DNA of 33,344 bases, taken from assembly GCA_009782435.1 (NCBI GenBank), contig WRJA01000019.1:1-33344 (forward strand). Reading direction: 5' to 3'. Source of the stretch: Oscillospiraceae bacterium. GTDB taxonomy: Bacteria > Bacillota > Clostridia > Oscillospirales > Oscillospiraceae. The notes beneath the pieces are model-generated. The model saw only the letters and a program-made list of their open reading frames with translations, was not told where the DNA came from and did no database searches. Positions 6,404 to 14,497 of the stretch are shown here, one piece after another; positions within the stretch are counted from its first letter, which is position 1; each line of letters starts with the position of its first letter. The position numbers and the translations under genes were made by a program.

Positions 6404-6970
6404 ATGGTCGTTAAAACGAAGCATATTTCGCATTTGATAAAAGAAACGGGATTTTTTGCCGAAAACCGGGACGAGATTCTCAGAATAGCGGATGCTCATT
6501 ATGAATTTCTGCCAAGGGAGGCGGCGGAGGAGGATCCCGGATATAAACAGATTATTCCGTATGCTGTCATCTGCCGGTCGGGCGAGGTTTTTGTCACGCG
6601 CCGTTTGAATAAGGGCGGCGAGCGCAGACTGCACGGGCTGATGTCGATAGGGCTCGGAGGGCACATTAACCCCGGTCCGGACGGAGGAGGCATGAGGGCC
6701 GTGACAACCGGACTTATGCGCGAGCTTAACGAAGAGGTAAGGACGGAGCAGATCGGGGAGATCGTTATGCGGGGAGTGATAAACGACGACAGCAACCCCG
6801 TCGGCAGCGTGCATCTCGGATTTCTGTTCACGATAGAAACGACCGGCGACGTATGGGTAAAGGAAACGGAAAAACTGAGCGGAGAGTGGGTAAAACGCGG
6901 CCGGCTGTCCGATTTGGCGTATGAAATGGAAACATGGTCGCAAATAGCGACCGGCGCGCTTTTTAAGTGA
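6404..6970 (+). CDS. Nudix-family hydrolase with altered Nudix box
   Basis: Likely cleaves a nucleoside-diphosphate-linked substrate (NDP-X). The conserved stretch is LGGHINPGPDGGG, then AVTTGLMRELNEEV: the RELxEE helix that carries the metal-binding glutamates is present, but the Glu expected eight residues before that Arg is replaced by Arg, and the following Gly is also Arg. The upstream YKQIIPYAVI and RLHGLMSIGLGGHI segments recall a Clostridia Nudix subfamily annotated as a predicted phosphoesterase. ATG at 6404 (about 188 residues) has GGAAAGAG just before it; the frame stays open upstream, but that extension is not Nudix-like. The gene converges on the chemoreceptor gene. Confidence 0.8.
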   Translation: MVVKTKHISHLIKETGFFAENRDEILRIADAHYEFLPREAAEEDPGYKQIIPYAVICRSGEVFVTRRLNKGGERRLHGLMSIGLGGHINPGPDGGGMRAVTTGLMRELNEEVRTEQIGEIVMRGVINDDSNPVGSVHLGFLFTIETTGDVWVKETEKLSGEWVKRGRLSDLAYEMETWSQIATGALFK

Positions 6971-6990
6971 TTATTATTGATGAGTTATGT

Positions 6991-7032
6991 TATTGCACCC
7001 TCGCCATGGTGATTTCGGGCGAGGGTGCAATA
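6991..7032. terminator. Long inverted repeat between convergent genes
   Basis: TATTGCACCCTCGCC (6991-7005) is the exact reverse complement of GGCGAGGGTGCAATA (7018-7032), a 15-bp stem with a 12-base loop. It lies 20 bases after the Nudix stop and about 50 bases past the end of the minus-strand chemoreceptor gene. There is no T-run, but position and strength fit a shared bidirectional 3'-end element. Confidence 0.6.
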
Positions 7033-7083
7033 TTACCGGCGGGCCGGTACTGTTTATTGTTATTAACGGAATCAGCGGGCTGT

Positions 7084-9168
7084 TCAATATTTTCCGAATT
7101 CGGAGGGCTCCCGAAACTCATGATCTGTTTTGTCAGGCGACCTCGGCGCTCCGGCTGTTGCATTGCCCGCCGAGGGCAGCGCTCTTCGCGAATCGCGGCT
7201 GTTGAGTGTGAATCTTGATACCAGCTTTTGCAAAATGCTTGACTGGCTGTTCATTTCCTCCGACGCGGCGGCCTCTTCCTGTGCCGTCGCGCTGTTCTGT
7301 TGGACGACCTGAGCCACTTGGTCTATTCCGATATTGATGTGTTCAATGCCCAAAGACTGCTCTTCGGATGCTTTGGAGATTTCCTTGATAAATTCGCTGC
7401 TCTCATTTATACCGTTGATGATCTCGGTCAGGCTCGCCGCTGTTTCCTCTGCTATGCGAGCGCCTAATTCGGCTTTTTCCATCGAGTCTTCGATCATCAC
7501 GCCGGTTTCTTTTGCAGCCTCCGCGCTCTTGGACGCCAGATTTCGGACTTCTTCGGCGACGACGGCAAAACCCTTGCCGTGTTGGCCTGCGCGCGCGGCT
7601 TCCACAGCTGCGTTCAAAGCGAGGATATTCGTCTGGAACGCGATATCGTCGATCACCTTGATGATTTTTATGATGCTGTGGCTTGCTTGATTGATCTCCC
7701 GTACGGCCGACACCATTTCCTCCATCTGACGGCTGCCTTTTTCAACGTTTACGATTATTGAATCCTCAAGCGTTGCTGTCTTTCCGGCTATTTCGGCATT
7801 GTTTTTTGTCTTAACGGCGATTTCCGCGATAGAACTCGATAACTCTTCAATAGACGCGGCTTGTTCTGTCGAACCTTGCGCGAGGGTCTGGGCGCCGTCC
7901 GCGATCTGCTTTGCCCCGTGCGAGACCTCTGACGAAGATGCACTGATCTCAGTCATTATTCGGTTGAGATTATGAACGTGTTCATTTATCGACTGCTTGA
8001 TCAAAACGAAATCGCCATGAAAATCAAAGGTGCTTTCAGTTGCCAAGTCGCCGTTCACCAAGCCTTGCATCCGTTCCTTGATTTCCCTTACATATCCCTG
8101 CAGCTGTACGTAAGCCTGCTCCAATTCCCTTGCCAATATACCAACTTCATCGGAAGACCGCACATCGATGCGCGCTATAGTCGAGGACTCTACTCCAATG
8201 TCCCCTTCCCTGATCATCCGCGCGAAAGCACCTATTTTTTTCAGCGGCCTGTTCACCGTAAAAAGATTGAAGAAGAAAATCAGTAAGATACATACGACCC
8301 CGCAAATGATCCCGGCCATCAATACCGAATTCAGCATTTCCTGCCGTACGCTCATAGCCTCGTCGATAGGCACCCCTGTGAAAAGCATCCCGGCAACTGT
8401 ATTGTCAACGATCAGCGGCGAATAGTACGCGAAGTATTCGCTCCCGAACAACGGTATCTGCAAAGAGTAAGACTCCCTTTGGTGAATAACTCTTTCGATC
8501 ACCTCATCGCTTGCTTTCGTGCCGACGACCCTGTTGCCTTTGTCATCGATGATCGTTGTCATCAAGCGTGTATCCTCATCAAAGATAGTCACCTCGCTGT
8601 TGCAGAAATCTTTGACCAGATCCACGTATTTAGGGTCTGATAAATCGTGGCCGCATGTCACGGCGCCGATTATGTTCCCGCTGAAATCCCTGATTGCCGA
8701 ACTGCCGCGCGTTGAAAGCCCGACGACGGTGCCTTTTTCTATCGTGCTTATCCCGTGCCCGGTGCTCAGCGCGGTCGAAAGGGCTTTTTGGTTCAATACG
8801 TCGTCGTGTTTCAAGTCGCTGTGCACCCTCCCGATTACATTGCCGTGCGTATCGCAAACAGTGATCAAATCCAGATTTTCCTTCAATTCAAAAAGGGCGG
8901 TCTTAAGCGCGTTTTCATCATCGTTCATAACCGCGTTGACGACGCTGTGCGACAGCCCGATTATTTCAGCTTGCGTCAGCGCCTCATTTTCAAGCCTTTG
9001 CAATTCTTTTGCCAATGTGACATTTGACGCGGCGGCTTCGTTGGCGGCAAGTTTTTCAACAAGGTAAAGGCTGCGGACCGTCACGAAATAGATAATAATG
9101 GTTATGATCACAGCGAACATCAGTGCCACGATAAGCGAAACTTTCAAGCCCAAGCTCTTGATTTTCAT
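7084..9168 (-). CDS. Methyl-accepting chemotaxis protein
   Basis: Transmembrane chemoreceptor that controls the CheA kinase. A first membrane helix (about residues 8-30) and a second (about 280-305) enclose a roughly 245-residue extracellular sensor of Cache type (contains [14 protein letters not shown] and GVPIDEAMS). A HAMP linker follows ([14 protein letters not shown]), then a long coiled-coil signalling domain with the hairpin tip [20 protein letters not shown] and the downstream [16 protein letters not shown] at 9168 (MKIKSLG) is chosen, with GGAG ten bases upstream; GTG at 9177 would add three residues. No C-terminal NWETF-type CheR tether is seen. No other chemotaxis gene is in the window, so it is an orphan receptor gene. 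The ligand is unknown. Confidence 0.95.
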   Translation of the reverse strand: MKIKSLGLKVSLIVALMFAVIITIIIYFVTVRSLYLVEKLAANEAAASNVTLAKELQRLENEALTQAEIIGLSHSVVNAVMNDDENALKTALFELKENLDLITVCDTHGNVIGRVHSDLKHDDVLNQKALSTALSTGHGISTIEKGTVVGLSTRGSSAIRDFSGNIIGAVTCGHDLSDPKYVDLVKDFCNSEVTIFDEDTRLMTTIIDDKGNRVVGTKASDEVIERVIHQRESYSLQIPLFGSEYFAYYSPLIVDNTVAGMLFTGVPIDEAMSVRQEMLNSVLMAGIICGVVCILLIFFFNLFTVNRPLKKIGAFARMIREGDIGVESSTIARIDVRSSDEVGILARELEQAYVQLQGYVREIKERMQGLVNGDLATESTFDFHGDFVLIKQSINEHVHNLNRIMTEISASSSEVSHGAKQIADGAQTLAQGSTEQAASIEELSSSIAEIAVKTKNNAEIAGKTATLEDSIIVNVEKGSRQMEEMVSAVREINQASHSIIKIIKVIDDIAFQTNILALNAAVEAARAGQHGKGFAVVAEEVRNLASKSAEAAKETGVMIEDSMEKAELGARIAEETAASLTEIINGINESSEFIKEISKASEEQSLGIEHINIGIDQVAQVVQQNSATAQEEAAASEEMNSQSSILQKLVSRFTLNSRDSRRALPSAGNATAGAPRSPDKTDHEFREPSEFGKY

Positions 9169-9246
9169 ACCTTGCACACTCCACTACTCTTTATTCTCAG
9201 GCATACGCACACAGATTGATATGTGAAAACTCGAATATTAATCTAT

Positions 9247-9274
9247 ATTATACATAAATGCGAAAAAATGTCAA
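9247..9274 (-). promoter_or_regulatory. Consensus sigma-A promoter of the chemoreceptor gene
   Basis: On the minus strand, TTGACA (9274-9269), a 16-base spacer and TATAAT (9252-9247). Both hexamers are perfect. It lies about 80 bases upstream of the start codon. This is a housekeeping-type promoter; no flagellar sigma-D signature was seen. Confidence 0.8.
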
Positions 9275-9386
9275 AAAAAAAACAGAAAGCCTGGGCCGGC
9301 ATCGAGTTGTTGCCGGATAAGACTTTTGAGCAGAGACGGGACTGATCAATGATATCCGAGGAAAAAAGTTTATATAAATAAAGTCA

Positions 9387-9415
9387 TTGATTATTTAGCG
9401 GGCCGGTGTTATACT
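9387..9415 (+). promoter_or_regulatory. Promoter of the comFB-like gene
   Basis: TTGATT (9387-9392), a 17-base spacer and TATACT (9410-9415). The likely start of transcription is near 9422, 40 bases before the ATG at 9464. Confidence 0.7.
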
Positions 9416-9463
9416 GTAGATGAACAGGGCAAATATACATATGCGCCGAAAGAAGTGAAAACT

Positions 9464-9757
9464 ATGCAGGAAGCTTTTGAAACAAGGAACGTATCTGAAG
9501 AACTCGTCGATATGTATCTCAGCAGTTGCATAAAAAAAACCGATATGTGCAAGTGTGAGCGATGCAAAGCGGATATCCGCGCGTTTGCTCTGAACAGTTT
9601 CCCTCCGCACTATGTCGTCACTGATTTCGGAGAGGCCATGACAAAAGTATTGTCGCTGTCTGTGCAGTTTCAAGCCGATATAATTACAGCCATTATGAAA
9701 GGCATCGTAATCGTCAGAGATAATCCGCGGCACCCGCCCGAAGAAATTGTCAAATAA
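9464..9757 (+). CDS. ComFB-family late competence protein
   Basis: Small soluble protein, 97 residues, of the ComFB family. Family marks are NVSEELVDMYL near the start, a cysteine knuckle CKCERCKADIRAFALN and the following PPHYVV. The Cys residues suggest metal binding. ComFB is encoded with competence genes in Bacillus; related proteins elsewhere bind cyclic dinucleotides. Its role here is inferred only. ATG at 9464 is chosen; a GTG at 9455 in the same frame would add three residues, and neither has a strong ribosome-binding site. It is monocistronic, with its own promoter and terminator, divergent from the chemoreceptor gene. Confidence 0.8.
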   Translation: MQEAFETRNVSEELVDMYLSSCIKKTDMCKCERCKADIRAFALNSFPPHYVVTDFGEAMTKVLSLSVQFQADIITAIMKGIVIVRDNPRHPPEEIVK

Positions 9758-9790
9758 CTCAAAGCGCGGCGGCGCTCTGAATACGAAGAG

Positions 9791-9831
9791 AAATCCTCCG
9801 CCCTTTTTCAGTAAAAGGACGAAGGATTTTT
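9791..9831 (+). terminator. Bidirectional terminator between comFB-like and apbE-like genes
   Basis: AAATCCT plus CCTTTT (9791-9806) pairs with AAAAGG plus AGGATTT (9813-9829) with small internal mismatches, followed by T residues. A-rich sequence on the other side makes it usable by the minus-strand apbE-like gene ending at 9853. Confidence 0.75.
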
Positions 9832-9852
9832 GAATTTTCCGGGTTGCCGCCG

Positions 9853-10866
9853 TTATTCATGTATTTTCAATATGTAGCCCGAGTCGGCCGAAAGCGAAAA
9901 CCTGTCCGCGAGACCGCGGCTTACCAAGGCGAAACCGTCTTCCGTCAAAAGGACTGTTTCAAAACCGCCTATATTTTTTCGCAGTTCGTTCGCTTTGTCG
10001 GCGCCCATAACAAAAACGGCGGTCGAGAGAATATCCGCTATCGCGGAATCCTCGCAGACGACGGTTGCCGAAACGATACCGGAATCAGCAGGCCTGCCTG
10101 TATGCGGGTCGATTATATGATGATATCTGACGCCGTCCTTATCCGAATAGCGCCGGTAAGCTCCAGAGGTGACGGCGCATGTGTCCGAGAGATCCAGAAC
10201 GCCGATATAAGCTTCAGAGCCGTCGGGAGATTGGACGGCGACCCGCCAGGGCGCCCCGCCGGGAGCGGAACCGATACATACGATATTTCCGCCGAGTGAC
10301 AGTATGGCTGACGATACGCCGCATTCCCTGACCGCTTCACCCGCCTTTTTCCCGGCGTAGCCTTTACCGGAGCCGCCGAGGTCAAGCGCCATGTTCTCCT
10401 TGCCGAGTTCGACAGTATCAGAGATAACGGATATCATATCGCTGCCGACAAAACCCATAAGGGTCGACAGCTCAAAGTCGTCCGGAACCTTAAAATCATC
10501 GGGCCGGTCTGTTCCCCAAGCATTTACCAAAGGGCCGACGGTGATGTCGAACACCCCGCCAGTCAGATAATAATACTCTATCGAGAGGTTGATCAGTTCC
10601 GCAGTCTCAGCGGATACCGGGATACGGGAAGCGCCGGCTGAATTGATTCTTGCAATATCGCTGCCTGAACGTGTTTTTGAAAACAGCTTTTCCAGATCCC
10701 TGATCGTTTTTTCGGCTTTCTCAGCCGCTGCGTCCGCCCCTGAGCCTATGACCCGCATGCTCATATAAGTATCCATTGCGAAAAAGGATCTCTCGGCATA
10801 CTCGGCTTCTGCGGAGCAGCCGCCGAGCGAAATTAAAAACGATATTGCGACAATTAGCTTTTTCAT
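9853..10866 (-). CDS. apbE: FAD:protein FMN transferase, lipoprotein
   Basis: ApbE attaches FMN covalently to Thr/Ser of target redox proteins such as Rnf or Nqr subunits, at the outer face of the membrane. The protein has a lipoprotein signal peptide ending in LGGC (Cys17), then AMDTYMSMRVIG, TGGVFDITVGPLVNAWG, LDLGGSGKGYAG and SGAYRRYSDKDGVRYHHIIDPHTGRPA, all ApbE signatures including the metal/FAD region. 337 residues is standard. ATG at 10866 follows GGGAGG. The gene is divergent from the DUF3810 gene with 64 bases between. No Rnf/Nqr target gene is in the window. It fits the riboflavin transporter and the flavoenzymes nearby. Confidence 0.95.
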   Translation of the reverse strand: MKKLIVAISFLISLGGCSAEAEYAERSFFAMDTYMSMRVIGSGADAAAEKAEKTIRDLEKLFSKTRSGSDIARINSAGASRIPVSAETAELINLSIEYYYLTGGVFDITVGPLVNAWGTDRPDDFKVPDDFELSTLMGFVGSDMISVISDTVELGKENMALDLGGSGKGYAGKKAGEAVRECGVSSAILSLGGNIVCIGSAPGGAPWRVAVQSPDGSEAYIGVLDLSDTCAVTSGAYRRYSDKDGVRYHHIIDPHTGRPADSGIVSATVVCEDSAIADILSTAVFVMGADKANELRKNIGGFETVLLTEDGFALVSRGLADRFSLSADSGYILKIHE

Positions 10867-10930
10867 GACATTCCTCCCGCCGCCGAAAGCATACCACAGC
10901 CGGGGCCGTTAATAAAGGAGAAATACCTGT

Positions 10931-12082
10931 ATGGGCGCAGGGATCGGAAAACGAAACAGGACAAGGGCCGCGGGGCAAAGGACCCGTAGTGTGTTCGGGC
11001 TTTGTCCGACGGCGCATATCCTGCTGTTTGCCGGACTTTTGGTTATCGCCGCGTTTTTTATTCTCAGAAACGATAGGGGCCTTATGACCCTTTTGAGCGA
11101 AAACTATGTGCGCCCGTACAGAAGAACAGTCGGGCGCGTTTTTGATATTGCGGGGTTTTCGGTTGCGGAGGTGATCGTTGCCGTTTTTGCCGGCGCGTTA
11201 TTGATTTTCATAACAGCAGAGATCATTCTTATTGCGCGCGGAAAAAACAAGCTGCGCAGATTGTATAAAACCGCTGTTACGCTTGCCGCCGCGGTCGCCG
11301 TCGTATACGCAGGATTTTGTTTATTGTGGGGAGTGAATTATTACGCCCGCGGATTTTCGGATTCCGCCGGGCTTGAAGTCAAACCGGTACCGCCCGGAGA
11401 GCTTGAGGCGGTCGCGCGTTATTTTGCGGACACGCTGAATGAATATGCCCCGCAAGTTGAAAGAGATTCGGCAGACCGCTTCAGAGAAGACAAGAAAATG
11501 ATTTTTGAGAGATCGGCGCTTTTATATGATGACGTCGCGAAACTCTATCCGTTTTTGGAGGGGCCGCCTTTAAGGGCCAAACCGATGATGTTCTCATATT
11601 TTATGAGTTATGTAAATTTTACGGGATTCTTCTTTCCGTTCACCGGGGAGGCAAACGTGAACACGGACAGCCCGATGTGCCTTTTGCCGGCGACGATCGC
11701 GCATGAATTGGCTCATCAAAGGGGAGTGGCCGCGGAGGACGAGGCGAATTTTACGGCGGTACTCTCTTGCATGATAAGCGGCGAACCCGTATTTTGCTAT
11801 TCGGCGGCGCTTTTGGCCTATATACATTTGAGCAACGCTTTATACAGAGCGGATCGTGAAGCTTGGGAGGATGTGTACGGCCTGCTTGACGGCAAAGTGC
11901 TTGCGGATATTGATGAGAACCGGGAATACTGGGCAAGCTTCGATACAAAGGCCGCGAAGGTTACGGAAGCCGTCTATACTGAGTTTCTTCAGAGCTACGG
12001 ACAGGAGCTCGGCATGCAAAGTTACGGGGCCTGTGTCGATCTGTTGGTCGCGTACTTCGGAGAAGCGGCGGGGGTTCGTTGA
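10931..12082 (+). CDS. DUF3810 membrane protein with HExxH motif
   Basis: A membrane protein of 383 residues with three predicted membrane segments in the first 140 residues (near 30-47, 75-98 and 117-137). A large domain follows, containing HELAHQRGVAAEDEANF at about residues 258-274. The HExxH with a downstream Glu is a zinc-metallopeptidase arrangement, so a peptidase activity is plausible but unproven. Other marks are WGVNYYARGF and SYVNFTGFFFPFTGEANVN. ATG at 10931 is preceded by AAAGGAG ten bases upstream. It is followed by the hydrolase gene after one base, indicating translational coupling. The substrate is unknown. Confidence 0.85.
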   Translation: MGAGIGKRNRTRAAGQRTRSVFGLCPTAHILLFAGLLVIAAFFILRNDRGLMTLLSENYVRPYRRTVGRVFDIAGFSVAEVIVAVFAGALLIFITAEIILIARGKNKLRRLYKTAVTLAAAVAVVYAGFCLLWGVNYYARGFSDSAGLEVKPVPPGELEAVARYFADTLNEYAPQVERDSADRFREDKKMIFERSALLYDDVAKLYPFLEGPPLRAKPMMFSYFMSYVNFTGFFFPFTGEANVNTDSPMCLLPATIAHELAHQRGVAAEDEANFTAVLSCMISGEPVFCYSAALLAYIHLSNALYRADREAWEDVYGLLDGKVLADIDENREYWASFDTKAAKVTEAVYTEFLQSYGQELGMQSYGACVDLLVAYFGEAAGVR

Positions 12083-12083
12083 G

Positions 12084-13040
12084 ATGCAGACAGGACTCTT
12101 GATTTTCGTCGCCGTTGCGGCCGGAGCGGTTTGCGCGGCGGTAATAATTTTCTTTTGCTGCTTTATAATTATTTTTGTTCGATTTGAGAGGTTCAGTAAA
12201 AAAAAATACACCGCACTCGCGAAACTCTTTGTTAAAAGATACAGGCTGATGCTCAAAAAAGGCCGGGAATGGGCGTCGGAGCAGCCTTGGCAGCAAGTGA
12301 GCGTAAGAGCCTATGACGGCATTGAACTCAAAGGCTGCCGGCTTTCCAAGGAGGGGTCAAAGCGCACATTGATTTTGTTCCACGGTTACAGAGCGAGTTC
12401 GATGTTGGATTTTTGCTGCGCGTATGAGTTTTATTCCGGGTTGGGATTCGATATATTGGCGGTCGATCAGCGCGCGCACGGCGACAGCGGCGGCAGAGTT
12501 ATTTGTTTCGGAACAAAGGAGAGAAACGACTGCAAAACATGGGCGGATTACGTCTGTCGAACAACGGGTGACGACTGCGATGTTTTTCTCGGAGGGGTCT
12601 CCATGGGCGGCACGACCGTGCTTTTGGCGGCCGGTTCGGATTTGCCGGCCACCGTCCGTGGGATCATCGCCGATTGCGCCTTCACCTCGGCGAAAGATCA
12701 GTTGGAGCATTTTTTTAAAAACCGGTTCCGCGTTCCGGCGCGTCCGCTTATCGGCATTTTCGATACTGTCTTAAGGCATGTCGCCGGCTTCGGTACGGAA
12801 GACTGCTCGACCCTCGAGGTCATGAAAAACTGCAAGCTGCCGGTCTTGTTTATCCACGGAGCGGAGGACCGGTTCGTACCGACACGTATGAGCAGGGAAA
12901 ATTTTAAAGCCTGCGCGTCGGAAAAAGAAATGCTCATCGTGCCGGGCGCGGCGCATGAGGAGGCTTATATAGTCGGCACGCCCGAATACGAGGCGGCTGT
13001 TTCGGATTTTGTGAAGAGGTATTCCGTATGCGGGAATTGA
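12084..13040 (+). CDS. Membrane-anchored alpha/beta hydrolase
   Basis: A serine hydrolase of the alpha/beta-fold class. An N-terminal hydrophobic helix (residues 2-30) anchors it. The oxyanion region ILFHGYRASS, the nucleophile elbow GVSMGG (Ser173), the Asp of HGAEDRFVP (Asp262) and the His of PGAAHEEAY (His291) form the expected triad. AVDQRAHGDSGG is typical of the family. 318 residues. ATG at 12084 lies one base after the DUF3810 stop, so coupling is likely. Its last 13 bases overlap the fumarase-beta start. Substrate unknown. Confidence 0.9.
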   Translation: MQTGLLIFVAVAAGAVCAAVIIFFCCFIIIFVRFERFSKKKYTALAKLFVKRYRLMLKKGREWASEQPWQQVSVRAYDGIELKGCRLSKEGSKRTLILFHGYRASSMLDFCCAYEFYSGLGFDILAVDQRAHGDSGGRVICFGTKERNDCKTWADYVCRTTGDDCDVFLGGVSMGGTTVLLAAGSDLPATVRGIIADCAFTSAKDQLEHFFKNRFRVPARPLIGIFDTVLRHVAGFGTEDCSTLEVMKNCKLPVLFIHGAEDRFVPTRMSRENFKACASEKEMLIVPGAAHEEAYIVGTPEYEAAVSDFVKRYSVCGN

Positions 13041-13576
13041 ACGTGAACGAGTTGAAATACGCCGCCCGTGAACTCAAAGCGGGAGACAGGGTCAAACTCA
13101 GCGGAGAGGTGTATACGGCAAGAGACGCCGCGCATTTGAAGATATTTGAGCTCTTGGACGCCGGAAAAGAACCGCCGTTTGAGATAAAAAACGCGGTTAT
13201 ATATTATACGGGACCCACGCCCGGAAGAGAGGGTATGCCGGTGGGCGCTTGCGGCCCTACGACTTCCGGGCGTATGGACATTTTCACGCCGAGGCTTTTG
13301 GATATGGGGCTTGCCGCGATGATAGGAAAAGGAGAGAGATCTCCTGAGGTCAACCGGGCCATCGTCAGAAACGGCAGCGTTTATTTTTGCGCGGTCGGCG
13401 GCGCGGGCGCATTGATCGCCCGGCATGTGACTGAGGCGGAGGAAACGGCTTTTTTCGAGTTGGGCTGCGAGTCCGTAAAGAAACTGACGATCAAAGACCT
13501 GCCGGTCATTGTCGCTGTGGATCGCGCGGGCGGAGATATTTTTACGGAAGGCAGAAAAAAATACGCGCTTGTCTGA
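13028..13576 (+). CDS. Fumarase class I beta subunit (C-terminal domain)
   Basis: Beta chain of the two-subunit iron-sulfur fumarate/L(+)-tartrate dehydratase. Family stretches include KLSGEVYTARDAAH, YYTGPTPGREG, GPTTSGRMD, GMIGKGERS and VGGAGALIARHV. The 182 residues match the full length of the stand-alone beta subunit, not a fragment. The 4Fe-4S-binding alpha subunit, normally directly upstream, is absent; the upstream gene is the alpha/beta hydrolase, which overlaps it by 13 bases. The alpha gene must lie elsewhere if this is an active fumarase. The gene ends at the edge of the accessory patch, so a rearrangement here is possible. Confidence 0.9.
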   Translation: MRELNVNELKYAARELKAGDRVKLSGEVYTARDAAHLKIFELLDAGKEPPFEIKNAVIYYTGPTPGREGMPVGACGPTTSGRMDIFTPRLLDMGLAAMIGKGERSPEVNRAIVRNGSVYFCAVGGAGALIARHVTEAEETAFFELGCESVKKLTIKDLPVIVAVDRAGGDIFTEGRKKYALV

Positions 13577-13770
13577 GCGTAAGTTCATTGTCCCGACGCT
13601 TGCAGAGCAACGCCGCATATTTGACTGTATCGAAGAAGCTCTTATTGATCCGTCAAGACAGCTAATCGAGGTTTTCACCCAAAAATGCAAGACAAAATCA
13701 ATTGTTTGCTTTTTATTATCTCATCGTAACTCGCCGAAGCAGATATGCACGATAAAAGGAAAGAAATATG
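13577..13770 (+). pseudogene. Possible fragment of an accessory gene (HsdS-like C-terminal patch)
   Basis: The frame through this stretch reads SERKFIVPTLAEQRRIFDCI and onward, with no start or ribosome-binding site, and overlaps the end of the fumarase-beta gene in another frame. 'PTLAEQRRI' is similar to the LxEQxRI patch after the recognition domains of type I specificity subunits (HsdS). This is a weak match by eye. Lying between fumarase-beta and the toxin-antitoxin promoter, it is best read as a decayed remnant, not a functional gene. Confidence 0.25.
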
Positions 13771-13773
13771 TTA

Positions 13774-13807
13774 TTGACAAATTCTTCGCTGTACGTTAAA
13801 ATGTACA
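13774..13807 (+). promoter_or_regulatory. Promoter and YefM-like operator of the toxin-antitoxin pair
   Basis: TTGACA (13774-13779), a 17-base spacer and TAAAAT (13797-13802). Two TGTAC-type motifs flank and overlap the -10: TGTACG (13790-13795) and TGTACA (13802-13807), 12 bases centre to centre, also forming TGTAC-N8-GTACA. The YefM-YoeB operator of E. coli uses TGTACA-core motifs, so autorepression by the encoded complex is inferred. Confidence 0.7.
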
Positions 13808-13837
13808 TATGCGAATTTGATAAGCGAGGTGACTGTT

Positions 13838-14086
13838 GTGCTGAACACCAATGTAACAAGTTTTAGAAAAAATATGTTCAGAATCTTAGAACAGACCATA
13901 AAATGGGGCGAGCCTGTCAATATCAGCACAAAGGACGGCAACGCCGTTGTAATCAGTGAAGATGACTATAACGGGCTGATGGAAACGCTGTATCTGTCGT
14001 CCATGCCTGATGTAAAAAACGCAATCATTGAGGGGTTGAACACTCCTATATCAGAGTGCATACCGGAAAATGAGGTTCAGTGGTAA
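13838..14086 (+). CDS. Type II antitoxin, Phd/YefM family
   Basis: The N-terminal half forms the Phd/YefM DNA-binding fold and the C-terminal part neutralises the toxin. The sequence MLNTNVTSFRKNMFRILEQT, then PVNISTKDGNAVVISEDDYNGLMETLYL, is the family core. GTG at 13838 is chosen because GAGG lies about nine bases before it; an in-frame TTG at 13817 would lengthen the N-terminus without a ribosome-binding site. 82 residues. Its stop overlaps the toxin start (TAATG). The promoter at 13774 carries YefM-like sites, so negative autoregulation is expected. Confidence 0.92.
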   Translation: MLNTNVTSFRKNMFRILEQTIKWGEPVNISTKDGNAVVISEDDYNGLMETLYLSSMPDVKNAIIEGLNTPISECIPENEVQW

Positions 14087-14346
14087 TGTATTCTGTTGTG
14101 TATACAAAGAGGGCGAAAAGCGACATAGTCAAGCTCAAGGAAGCGGGCTTGGATAAGAAAGCAAAAAGCATTATCGATTTATTGAAAGAAAACCCTTTTG
14201 TGTCGCCGCCGACCTTTGAAAAGCTCAAAGGGGATATTAGCGGCGCATATGCTCGTAGGATAAATATCAAACACAGGCTTGTATATCAGGTTGATGATAA
14301 AGAGAAAATCGTTAAAATAATCATGATGTGGACGCATTACGAGTAA
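14086..14346 (+). CDS. Type II toxin, Txe/YoeB-family mRNA interferase
   Basis: Predicted ribosome-dependent endoribonuclease. 86 residues, basic, with YTKRAKSDIVKLKEAG at the start, PPTFEKLKGDISGAYARRIN and HRLVYQV in the core, and the C-terminal WTHYE whose HY pair corresponds to the catalytic end of YoeB. ATG at 14086 overlaps the antitoxin stop in TAATG, the usual coupling, with GAGG ten bases upstream. It forms a complete pair with the gene before it. All expected catalytic positions (Glu in FEKLKG, Arg in ARRIN/HR, terminal His-Tyr) are present, so the toxin looks intact. Confidence 0.92.
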   Translation: MYSVVYTKRAKSDIVKLKEAGLDKKAKSIIDLLKENPFVSPPTFEKLKGDISGAYARRINIKHRLVYQVDDKEKIVKIIMMWTHYE

Positions 14347-14386
14347 TCGGCATCCATATCGTTGGCTCCGTTTATGAGGTGAATTT

Positions 14387-14497
14387 GTGCTTACATGGGA
14401 TAACATTCAGTCAAATGCCGTCGCTTTCTCGAAGCGTTGGAAAGACGGCCATAACGAAGAAGCGGAAGCGCAGTCCTTCATGACGGATTTTCTTTGG
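14387..14497 (+). pseudogene. 5' remnant of a DNA methyltransferase-like gene
   Basis: A GTG start with GAGGTG seven bases upstream opens a frame reading MLTWDNIQSNAVAFSKRWKD, then EEAEAQSFMTDFL. This is like the N-terminus of large DNA methyltransferases/restriction enzymes (MmeI-like or BREX-type), which continue for several hundred residues. After about 37 codons the similarity stops. The frame runs on only to 14569 and overlaps the next gene's start. The remnant is inferred to be the stump of a deleted restriction-modification gene. The family assignment is from recall of the N-terminal pattern. Confidence 0.5.

Noticed and set aside
13509..13799. A 96-codon plus-strand frame between fumarase-beta and the antitoxin as an intact gene
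   Set aside because: It starts inside the fumarase-beta gene in another frame, has no ribosome-binding site, and looks at most like a remnant; listed as a possible pseudogene only.
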